Origin: Nelumbo lutea | Taxonomy: Eukaryota > Streptophyta > Magnoliopsida > Proteales > Nelumbonaceae | Reading direction: 5' to 3' | Assembly: GCA_022828595.1 (NCBI GenBank) | Contig: JAKGHH010000002.1 | Span: 72,450,383-72,514,382, forward strand | Length of the DNA: 64,000 nt | Part shown: one piece after another, positions 43,390-53,280 of the stretch | How positions within the stretch are numbered: the stretch's first letter is position 1 | How the letters are laid out: every line of letters starts with the position of its first letter | Program-made: the position numbers and the translations under genes | Notes under the pieces: generated by a model | Database searches by the model: none | Told to the model about the DNA's origin: nothing | What the model saw: only the letters and a program-made list of their open reading frames with translations

Positions 43390-45580
43390 TAATAGTTTCA
43401 CTGACCTATGCTCTCAAACTCTTTGATGCATATGTCTTCTGAAGACTCCACAACAATTTTATAAACATCATCATCTTGTGCAACTCTACTTGCTATTTGA
43501 GTAAACAAACGATTCAATTCCTTATAAGCGCATTGTTGTTCTTGTGTTCTTCTCCAAACTAATGTTAGAGCCACATGAAGCATCAACACCTTTTTTTTTG
43601 CATCAATAGTCCATCTTTTTAGTATGTAGCATGAGGGGATCATCCTAATGTGTTTAAGACTGAACACTTTCAAGGCATGCCCACATAAGATCCCTACATA
43701 TTCAAGCTTTTTGCAACTGCAACTTACTGAATCATTTGTTGAGTCAAAAGCAACTTTGTGTTGTTTTGTTCCAAATACATTCCTACATATTTAGTTATTG
43801 TTTCAGACACAATATGATCTTCACCAATGCTACAATTTAGTTGTTATAGTACTTTAGCACAATATATCTAATTGCACTGACAAAGTTGGAACACTTTGTG
43901 TTGTTGAAAATTATGCTTTCAACTCTTCATACCGCCTGTCAACAACCACTCTCTCAAAATGCCGAAAAAATCTTAACAAGTTATGCTTGATGTTAAGATA
44001 ACTCTTTAAACAACTATTCAAACGATCACTTCTTTGTGTTGTACTTTTACCAACAGAAAATGTTTGTCTCCCAAACACTTGAGCACATTTATGCCTTTTG
44101 CTATATATTTTTTGCACTAGTCATTCTTTCGAAGATTGTACTTGGTGATCAAACTTTCCCATGCATTTTCAAACTCATCCACTTCTTCATAATCATATAC
44201 AAATTTGCTGAATTCCTTAGAAAATGTCCTAAAATTTTCAAATATCCCACTAAGGTGTTTTACGACATTTTGAAACATATCAAAAAATAGTCTTTGATGT
44301 GATTGTGATAATATTGAACTGATTGCCTTTGCCATAGCTGCATCATCATCAGTCAAGATAGTCTTTGGCTTTTCTCCACCCATTGTTTTCATAAAAGTCT
44401 TAAACAACCATTCAAATGTTTCTGTAGTTTCATCATATATTAATGCAACACTGAAAATGATTTATTGCTTATATTCACACCCATAGAAGTGCGAATGGCT
44501 GATTCTCATTGTTTGTTCTATAAGTTGTGTCAAAGCACACAACACCACTAAAATGAGCATAATCTATAATCATTTGTGCATCTACCCAAAATATGTTTGT
44601 GACTAATTCAGCTTGGTCTAATTGAATTTCATAGACAAAAGATGAATCTTCAGACTATCTATCATGGAAATACTGTAAAATATTACCTACCTATCCTTTT
44701 TCCATATTCCCATTCCTATATGAACACAAGTAATTCTTCAAATCTATAGAAGTGAATCCAATGTTTTCATGTCCATTGGCTTCTCTGGCCATTGATTCCA
44801 TAGATGCTTTTGGAGTTATTCTTGAATCATCTACCCTTCTAACATATGCACCTTGTTCCTTGGTAGTTTTTCTTTGAGATCTCAACATATGTGATTTCGT
44901 AGGGGTTGTAATCAAATGATTATGAGTCTCATTGAAACCAACTACATGATAACAAGAATATTCTCGAAGACTTATTTTCATTTCAGCCTTACAACCACAC
45001 CTTGTCTCTGGCCTAGGATATATAACATTGGGCTTACGCTTATCTTGTAGGTGCTTCCCCTCTTTAGCACAACAATATTTTCTAAATTTCACTCGTCCAA
45101 TAAAAGGACAAAGATTTCTATTTGACTTTCGAGCACTAAACCCCACAATTCCAGCATATCTGTTATAAAAATTATAAGATTCACTTCTGTTTTAAGCACC
45201 ATTCCAACTTTTGGAGTCCACTCATTAGGAATATGAGCACATCTGTTTTTGAGCCTCTTTTTTATACTTGCATCCAGACTTTGTTGCTCTTCATTTGTAG
45301 CCATATCATCAACATATTTTCCCTTATCAAAATCAATAGCCTTACCCATTTCATGTGCCTCAAGTAAAGTAGTAGTGATATGTTCTTTGTCACCAATGGA
45401 TTGAAAAACCAGGCTATGCATGCTTGCATCCATGATTTGTTGTTCTTTATTTGTAGTTAAATAATCAAAAGTGCATTCTCCCTTACCCAAGTCAATTGGC
45501 TTAATCCTTTCATGTACCTCAAATGACCTAGAAGTAGAATGTTCGTTGTCACCTTTGTATTAAAAAATCATCCTACGAGG
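43390..45580 (-). pseudogene. FAR1/FRS-type MULE-derived transposase gene, full-length but broken
   Basis: Read on the minus strand, the domains occur in family order. A FAR1 DNA-binding domain comes first (WTPKVGMVLKTE near 45220, then GFSARKSNRN, KFRKYCCAKEG, RCGCKAEMKI, HNH). A MULE transposase core follows (TNIFWVDAQMIIDYAHFSGV, VCFDTTYRTN near 44510, then KPKTILTDDDAAMAKAI near 44350). A SWIM-type zinc finger (CSCKKLEYVGILCGHALKVF near 43725-43665) precedes a C-terminal tail ending FESIGQ. At least three frame changes and in-frame stops make it non-functional. It may be the transposase of the surrounding element or a domesticated FRS gene that later died. Confidence 0.85.
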
Positions 45581-46280
45581 ACCAATCTCCATAATCTTTG
45601 ATACAACAATAGGATTTACTTTAACAGTTAATATTTAATTTGAAAGAAAGCAAATAACTTCTAAATTAAATTTGTAAGTAAATAGGATTAAAGTTATAAA
45701 TGCAAGAAGACAATTATAATAATAAGAAAAATTTAAAACTTCACATAAATTAAGGTGAATAGAAGCAATGTTCAATGAGGATTACAAGTTAAGTACCATT
45801 AAGACAGTGAGGGTTGGAGATCAAACCTTGAGAGAAGGTTCAATGAAAATTTTCCCACTAATGACTAAAGACACAAGTACTGAACAATGAAGATTGCAGA
45901 TAAGTATCATTAAAACAATGAAAGGTCAGATTAAGTATTATTAGAGAACGGTGGAAGTTGGAACAAAAGACAAACAGGTGAAAAGCTCCTTTCACATGTT
46001 CATCTTATAATTTAGAGGTATTAGGTACAATACAGTACAAAAAAACCTACTACACAAGTTACATTTATGTTGACATGTAAAACAAAAATCGAGGATTAAA
46101 TAATTAATAATTACGAAATTTGTTTTTAAAGGAACAAAGGACTATTGACATTAAAGTAAATGTATGAGGTCATGATTGTGGACAACAATATTGAATGCTA
46201 TGCAAATCCCAAAAAAAACTATAAACGATCAACTATATAAAGTTTCAAATAGGTGGTTAGCCTTCTTAACATAAAACTAT
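45581..46280. other. Non-coding between the FAR1-type pseudogene and the right arm
   Basis: AT-rich, no recognisable feature. Two phrases, TTAAGTACCATTAAGACAGT and TAAGTATCATTAAAACAATG, form a weak direct repeat near 45794 and 45902. Confidence 0.5.
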
Positions 46281-46593
46281 GACTGGTGATAGATTCTCTA
46301 TTCTTTTGAATCTTTTATTGTCTATCTACGTATTAAAATTAACAGAGAAAGGTCAATTAAATCCCTTACCTCGATTGTTTAATTTTCTTGTTTTTTATTT
46401 GAATAAAATAGGAAAAAGAAACCCTAACCCTTATTTTTTATTTGTTTTAAAATTTTAATATACTAAAAACAGGGAGGATGTTTGAAACGTCTGTTACTCT
46501 AACTTGCACATGTGAAATTTAAGCATGAGAGAGTGCTGAATTGGCACTCTCTGATTTGATGTACAGGAAGGATTGTGTAGGAGATCCAGACTC
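46281..46593 (-). repeat. Right arm of the large inverted repeat
   Basis: About 313 bp, the reverse complement of 39309-39847 without its two internal extra segments. Confidence 0.85.
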
Positions 46594-46619
46594 GAATCGT
46601 GCTTTAAATTAGAGAATGA

Positions 46620-49600
46620 TGCGAGCCAGGAGATAAACACTAACTCACCAAGTAGGGTCAAGGTGCCAAACCTAGACCAAGGCCACATGATTTAGATAGA
46701 CACTGACCAACCAACAACACCTGCTAACTTGGGGACAGGGGACACCATCCTTGTGCCATCTCTGAGTCCTCATAACACTGCACCCTAGGTTTACCAGGTA
46801 TCCAAGGTAACTGTGTGAATTCGTTTTTGGTTAATAATGGTGATTGTGCTGTCCTTGCAAACACTTCAATCGAGAACTAAGGTCATAGAGAGCCCCGAAA
46901 TGTTGAAGGTGCCCATAATGAGGGGGTAGCAAGTGATGTGATGGGGGAAGTAGCAGAAGTAGGGGAAACTAGAGTGGACCCTATAAGGAAAATGAGGGTG
47001 GCAGGAGGTAGTGGGAAGGAAGTTGAGGTTCATGGGGAGGGTGACTTTGATGAGGAAATATCACTAAGAAAGTGGGCTGAGAAGTTGGGTTTAAAGATCT
47101 CTTGTTTAGGTCTGGACAGGGCTCAGAAGATGGAGATGCCTGTAGGGGGGGAAAGTAGGAAAAAGGAAGGTAAGGGAGCTGAAAAAAATAGAGAGGAGGG
47201 GAGAGAAGAGGGTGGGAAAGGTGGAAGGAAAGGCTGGAAACAAAGAAGATAAGGTAGGGCCAAGTGAAGTGATGGTGAAACCCATGATTATAAGTTGGAA
47301 TGTCAGAGGTTTGGGGAGGGATGCTAAGAGAAGGCTCATAAAGGAAGTGTTAAGGAGGGAAAAGCCAGATGTGGTGATGCTCCAAGAGTCAAAGGCACAA
47401 GAGATTGATAGAAGGTGGATAAGGAGTGTATGGGGAGGTAGAGACATTGGATGGACCATGGCTTCATCGTGCGGGGGCCTCGGGAGAGATAGTCACTATG
47501 TGGAATGAGAATACAATGGAATGTGTGGAGGAATTGATAGGTAGATACTGAGTGTCAATAAAACTGCAGAATATAGATGATAAGTTTAATTGGGTCCTAA
47601 CAAATGTTTATGGGCCTAATTCATATAGGGATAGAAATGAGAGTCGGAAGAACTAGCAGATGTGAGAGGTTTATGGCAAGACCCATGGTGTTTAGGGGGG
47701 ATTTTAATGTGATCAAACATACCGTTGAATCTAATAATCCAAGGCAAACGGTTACCACCAACATGAAAAGATTTAATTGCTTTATAGATACATTTGAAGT
47801 AAAGGAAATTGGGATTGGTCAACACATATTTTATTGGACTAATTGTCGAGAGAATTCGATGTGCTCAAAGCTGGATAGATTTTTTGTTTCTTGGGATTGG
47901 GAGGAACACTAGAATAACATGGTGGGCAGGACACTACCCAAGGTCACCTTAGATCATTGGCCAATATGTACCGGACAAGGGGTAGGTGGGGATGGGCCTA
48001 TGCCCTTTAGGTTTGAGAACATGTGGTTGACGGTCCCGAAATTTGTATGAAAGATTGAGGAGTGGTGGAAAGAAGATGACTCCCAAGATGTTTAGAAAGG
48101 GGTGAGATTCTATAGGAAGTTTTGGAAATTAAAAGGAAAAATCAAGGAATAGAATCATAGTAAATTCGGGAGGATAGAAGAGAGGAAGATGAATGTGGCA
48201 AACAAAATTGAAGAAATAAATAAGGAGGAATCTGGCTCATTGAGTGCAGGGGAAAAAGACGAGAGGTTTAATTTAAGAGTTGGAAACCACACTCCTTGGA
48301 GTAGAAATGACTTGGAGGCAGAAATCAAGAGTGCGGTGGATCAAAGGAGATGGGAACACAAAATATTTTCACATGATTGCGAATGGGAGAAAAAGGAAGA
48401 ATTTGATTTCTATGTTAGAATTGGAGGATCGCACAATAATTAATCGTGATGAGATTGCTGAGGTCTTGGTGAATCATTTTAAATCAATCTTTAGAAGGCC
48501 TCTTTCAGGAAGATGGGAGATGGAAGGAATTGATTGGCCAGCCCTAGAAGATGATGTGAGTAGAAGTTTGGAGAAAAAGATTTGAGGTAGATGAGGTGAA
48601 AGCAGCAATCTTTTCTATTGATCGCTTTAAAGCTCTCAGACCTAATGGTTTCACTATGACTTTCTACCAGGATTGTTGGGAGTGGTTAAAGGATGATTTA
48701 ATGCATGTTTTTGAGGAGTTTTATAATAAGGGGATTGTCAATAGAGGGGTAAATGCCACTTTTGTCGTGTTGATTCCCAAGAAATCTGGTGCTTGCCACC
48801 CAAAGGATTTTAGGCCAATCAGCTTGGTGACAAGTCAGTACAAAATCATCGCAAAAGTCTTCTCAATTTGGTTAAAAAAGCCCTTCCCTTTAATCAATTT
48901 TCAATTCCAAGGGGCCTTTATTCAAGAGAGACAAATTTCAGATCAGATACTCATTGCCAATGAATGTGTGAAGGATTTCAAGAAAGCTGGAAGGAAGGGC
49001 ATTGTGTGCAAGCTGGATTTAGAGAAAGCCTATGATTTGGTGGACTGAGAGTTCCTAGTTGAGGCTTTAAGGATGTGTGGGTTTGAAGCAAGATGGTGCA
49101 AATGAATTAAAGGGTGCCTACAATCTTCTCACTTCTCTGTATTGGTGAATGGTGCAATCAAGGATTTCTTTGGTGCCTGACGAGGAGTGAGACAAGGGGA
49201 CCCTTTATCTTCTTTCCTTTTCACCGTATTAGTTGAGGTTTTTAGTAGATTGATCTCGAAGGTAGAGGAGATGGGGGTGTTAAAGGGCTGGAGAGTAGGG
49301 AGGGAGAGGGTGGTGTTAACTCATCTACAGTTTGCGGATGACATCATTATTTTTTGCGAGGCTGGAGATGAGGTAGGAGCAAGAAATCTTAGGGTGTTGA
49401 CTAAATTATTTGAAAAAGTGACAAATCTGAGGGTGAATCGTAGTAAGAGTTAGGTGGCAGGGATCAATTTAGCACAAGAAGATGTTAATTTGTGGGCTGA
49501 GGAATTAGGATGCTTAAGAAGTGATTGGCCACTCAAGTATTTAGGCCTCCCCCTTGGTGCAAATCCCAAAAGCATAGATTTTTGGAGTCCAGTTGTGAAA

Positions 49601-51318
49601 AGGTTTGAAAAGAATGAGGGACTTTTTATGGGAACCAGAAGAGAAGAAGAGACAATATCTAGGAGGGAAGAGTTTGGAGGCTAGGGGTTAGGAAGGTTGA
49701 AGGAAAGGAATGAGGCTCTACTAGGAAAGTGGTTATGGAGGTTCCCACAGGAAGCAGACAGGTTGTGGCACAAGATTGTGACTAGTATTCATGGGCTCTC
49801 TGTAAATGGTTGGGATGTTAGAGTGTTTAGAAGGGTTTCTAGCACTTCTCCTTGGAAAGCGATTCACAAAATCCTACCATTGTTCCTCAATCATGTCAGG
49901 TATGATCTCAATTAAGGTAGCAAAGTTAAATTTTGGGAAGATGTATGGGTGAGTGACTATTCTTTAAAGACCTTATTCCCATCAATTTTTGACCTGTCTT
50001 GCCTTAAGGGTAATCCGGTTGCTGATTTCCTATCCCCTTCTCCTTCACAATCTGGTTTTGCTTGGAATCTGGGTCTCCGCAAAAATGTGAGAGATTCTGA
50101 GTTGGATTTGGTTTCCTCTATTGTTTAGTTGCTTGACGGGGTTTTCATTGGTCCTACCAAACCAGATACTAGAATCTGGATTCCTAATCCCCTTGGAGTG
50201 TTCAGTTGTGCGTCATTTTTCAAAATTTTGACCTCTAGTCACCCTGGGGTCTAATTCTCAGTCTGAGAAATCTGGTGTCACCTTGTTCCCCCTAAAGTGG
50301 GTGCTTTTTGTTGGGAGGTCTCCCATGGTACAATTAACACTTGTGATCTGATGCAGAGGAAGATGCCTGGTTGGTGCCTTTCACCTAATTAGTGTTATTT
50401 GTGTGAATCTAATGGTGAAACTGCTCTTCATATATTTAATTCATGTCCTGTAGCTAACAACATTTGGGATTGGTTTTTTTCTCTCTTTGGATGTAGGTGG
50501 GATACCCTGGTGAGATTGGGAAGAATGTTTGAAGCCTCCACCTTCCGATGGCCAAAAAGAAGAGGAAGAACTTTATGGAAATGCACACGGGTAGAAGTAT
50601 TGTGGATGTTATGGGAGGAAAGAAATCATAGAATTTTTGAAGGGAAGAAAGGATGCAAGGAATTGATGATAAAAGGGATTATGATAAAAGTAATCTCATG
50701 GGTGAAAACTATGGACTTATTTTCAGACTTTACTATGGATGACATAGGAACTGGAGGACTGTAGCATCCTTGTCAGCTGCAAAAAAAAAGGCCCTAAGAA
50801 GTTAGGATCCTCCTGAATCTAGGTTTCTCAAACTAAACTTTGATGGAAGCAACTTTGGCAACCCGGGTGTGGCTGGAATTGGTGGGGTCATAAGAGATGA
50901 TAGGGGGACAATAGTGGGGCTGTATTCGGGCCCGATTGGTAGGGGCAACTCCATTACAACTGAACTCAAAGCAGTGGTCTTCGGATATTGGTGGTAGATG
51001 GGGACTCCAAAGTAGTTATAAGCTGGCTAAAGCAAGATGGGAAGACTCCATGGGTATTCAAAACTGAGATCAAGAAAATTATTTATATTACAAAAGATAT
51101 GCAAATATTATATCAGTGGGCTCTAATAGCAGCAAATGGATTTGCGGACCAGCTAGCAAAGCAAGGGGCTAATAGGGAACTATGTTTCTGGGCTCAGGTG
51201 TAAGAATGTAAAGCAAGTCCTAGGTGGAACCTTAAAGGTTATTGGGGTAGCCGAGGCTACTCATTCTCTGTACTAAATCCATTATCATATTCTTAATAAA
51301 ATCACTTTTACTGAAAAA
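46620..51318 (+). mobile_element. LINE 1: near full-length L1-type LINE with RNase H
   Basis: The tail of an ORF1 (about 46938-47250, basic and glutamate-rich) leads into ORF2. The endonuclease starts MIISWNVRGLGRDAKRRLI (47287) with QESKA at the catalytic Glu position. Reverse transcriptase shows ALRPNGFTMTFYQDCW, PKDFRPISLV, VCKLDLEKAYDLVD, RQGDPLSSFLF and the catalytic LQFADDIIIFC (about 49330-49362). A zinc-finger RVT region (CESNGETALHIFNSCP, 50400) and an RNase H (LKLNFDGSNFGNPGVAGIGG near 50830, ending ANGFADQLAKQGANRELCFW) follow. Several stops and frameshifts inactivate it. The 3' end is an A-rich ACTGAAAAAAATG near 51318. The 5' limit is approximate. Confidence 0.85.
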
Positions 51319-51886
51319 AATGGGTAAGAAAATTTAAACGCTTAAAATTTAAAAATGAATAGGATTCATGTAGCCAGCCCGATATGATTGAGATGATTTC
51401 ACATTGGTTTCCCAAACAACGCACTCCACACCATATCCCAGCCATGCATTGGGAACATTCTTCCCTTGATAAGTATGACGAGGCTTGGGTGATGATGAAA
51501 AACCACCGAGTAAGCATTGGAATAAATGCTTTTGTAGAAAACTGAACGGATGGTCCAAATGGATGTTGTTTCATAATTTAAGAGGATGTTAGGTACAATG
51601 GCATTGTGTTGCATTTTCGATTGACCAATACAAATCTCCCTAACAAATTTGTATTTATTAACCCACAAGCAATGACAGTGCAACGCCATTATATCAAACG
51701 CCTCATCAACAATGGCAGAGCCAGCGGAAATGTTTGATATGAATAGCATGACAGATTGTTTTAAGAAAAAATAAACATTTTTTAATTTTGGGAATTGGAA
51801 AAACGTTTGAGAGTGATCTTAACATTTCAGTTCAATTTTTGAGGGGGCCAATGACCCATTTATTACATTTTTAACCTTGTCTGTTC
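51319..51886. other. Non-coding; SINE-like tail and one copy of the hairpin core
   Basis: TTCATGTAGCCAGCCCGATA at about 51367 resembles the SINE tail at 26694. CATGCATTGGGAACATTCTTCCC at 51443-51465 is a single copy of the core found in the foldback hairpins, here without an obvious pairing arm. A weak inverted pair AATGGCATTGTGTTG/CAGTGCAACGCCATT lies at 51598 and 51678. Confidence 0.5.
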
Positions 51887-52239
51887 ACACCGTTTGAGCA
51901 GCCTCTTACAACCTTGCATTGGGAATCTCCCCATGAAATAAAACATAAATTTGGCTTCAGCCAGTGCAAGTCCATGCTCACACTATTTGAACAGCCTCTT
52001 GCAATACATTGAGAATATCTCCCCATAAAATAAAACACGAGTTTGGCTTCGGTCAGTGCAAACTTATGCTTACACCGTTTGAACAGCCTCTTGCAACCTT
52101 GCATTGGGAATATCTCCCCATAAAATAAAGTACACAAGTATGGAGATAGAAGCTGAACTCATTAAATATGGAAATATTCCCAATGCAAAGCTATAAAAGC
52201 TGTTCGAACAGGCTTTGCGGTGACTGAAGCCGAACTCAA
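51887..52239. repeat. Foldback element F with triplicated left arm
   Basis: Three direct copies of a 92-bp unit start ACACCGTTTGAGCAGCC, ACACTATTTGAACAGCC and ACACCGTTTGAACAGCC (51887, 51980, 52072). Each carries CATTGGGAATATCTCCCC or a close variant. The third unit pairs with a right arm, GGAAATATTCCCAATGCA (52170-52187) through GCTGTTCGAACAGGC to TGAAGCCGAACTCAA. Outer-arm words are shared with hairpin A at 7925-8097. Confidence 0.82.
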
Positions 52240-52493
52240 CCTTTGGGGCTTAATTCAGGGGGTTGGGCCTTTTCTAGGTCGCTGGGAAATCAACAGGTCA
52301 ATATAAATCACTTTTTACAAAACTGGTTGGCTTGCCATGTCAATCTAGAGATGATCCTTGAGCAGGCATGCTAATTCCCTGAAGAATCACAGTACTATTC
52401 ATATTGGTCATTCAGTGATGAATTGATATGAATAGCATAGTCATAATTAACATGGTAAAAGTCCCAAAACCAAACAAAGTTTGTCTCCCCACA

Positions 52494-52901
52494 TCATGTA
52501 TTTGTAGCAGTTTCAACTATTGTCTTGGGTTCAAGTTTGTCCCTCCATATCATGTAATTGCAACATCTTCGACTATTGTCTTGGGTGTTGGTTGAAGGTG
52601 TAACTTTCTCTACTACAGCATTACCATCACAATCGATTGTGTAGGAAATATCCAATCCTTCCAATATCAGGTGATAAATCACATTGCTCGAAGAAATTGA
52701 ACCTTGTTCATTCTCATAACCAAGATCTTCATCCTGGTCTTTCTCGAACTCTGGGTTCATATTGCTCACTGCATGATTTTCCATTTTCAAGAGACAACCA
52801 TGAGGTCGCTTTCGTTGAGACAGAGACCTTATATCCCATGAGAGTACCTCCTTGATCAGGCTTTGGAACTCACCAGGTGATTCATAGAGTGATCTCTTCT
52901 C
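52494..52901 (-). CDS. Probable last exon of an unidentified gene (about 135 aa)
   Basis: The exon is preceded on the minus strand by a strong acceptor (TTTGTTTTTGTTTCAG ending at 52902) and stays open to a stop at 52494-52496. The encoded text runs EKRSLYESPGEFQSLIKEVL, SWDIRSLSQRKRPHGCLL, an acidic middle (FEKDQDEDLGYENEQ) and YHLILEGLDISYTID, ending ETATNT. Composition is that of a normal soluble protein and there is no internal stop. I do not recognise the family. No upstream exon is visible: the next 300 bp are intron-like and then LINE sequence starts, so the remainder is beyond the LINE cluster, off-window, or lost. Confidence 0.5.
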   Translation of the reverse strand, partial: EKRSLYESPGEFQSLIKEVLSWDIRSLSQRKRPHGCLLKMENHAVSNMNPEFEKDQDEDLGYENEQGSISSSNVIYHLILEGLDISYTIDCDGNAVVEKVTPSTNTQDNSRRCCNYMIWRDKLEPKTIVETATNT

Positions 52902-52916
52902 CTGAAACAAAAACAA

Positions 52917-53280
52917 ATAGGTTCTTAGGAGATACTATTTATTGTAATCATAACTGGAGTTGTATTCCTAAGGGTGGCCCATCTTAGATAAGATTCTAAC
53001 TGCTGATTATTATGGATTGAATTCTAACATCACTTGAACTAGATCAAAATCATTTTTGGCAATAAATTAAGCAATTTCTTTTCATTAGGTAAGTAACTGA
53101 TCAGGCAAAACAACATGAATGTTAAGAAAACTATTGTTAAATCCAAACTCTAAAGACTGGGGAAATCTTGGGTGCCAACATTCTACAATAGGTGCAGCAT
53201 GCCAGACTTGCCAGTGTTGTAAATGATGGAAACTAGAAGGCTTGGAATGGCCAATTTTGGATTCTTCTTTGAGAAGGGAA
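52917..53280. other. Intron-like non-coding sequence
   Basis: AT-rich, upstream (on the minus strand) of the exon at 52494-52901. No second exon could be supported. Confidence 0.45.

Larger units (their letters stand above)
39309..46593. mobile_element. Large inverted-repeat-bounded block, possible MULE with captured LRR-kinase fragment
   Basis: A left arm (39309-39847) and a right arm (46281-46593) are inverted copies. Shared blocks in order are GGATCTCCT, AATCCTTCCTG, GAGAGTGCCA, CACTCTCTCATGC, TTAGAGTAACA, AACATCCTC, AGGGTTAGGGTTTCTTTTTC, TTTAATTGACCTTTCTCTG and ACAATAAAAGATTCAAAAGA. Between them lie an LRR receptor-kinase fragment, abutting the left arm, and a FAR1/MULE-type pseudogene near the right arm, both on the minus strand. 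Long inverted ends, MULE-type protein and gene fragment together fit a Mutator-like element. No clean 9-bp target duplication is visible (GAATTGGAG and GAATCGTGC), so two independent insertions remain possible. Confidence 0.55.

Noticed and set aside
46938..47252. Independent small basic protein gene
   Set aside because: It sits directly upstream of the LINE endonuclease and matches the position and composition of an ORF1 tail.
51443..51465. Calling the repeated core a known miRNA (miR482/2118 class)
   Set aside because: Only the first eight bases of the complement agree with remembered family members; the remainder differs and no small-RNA data are available.
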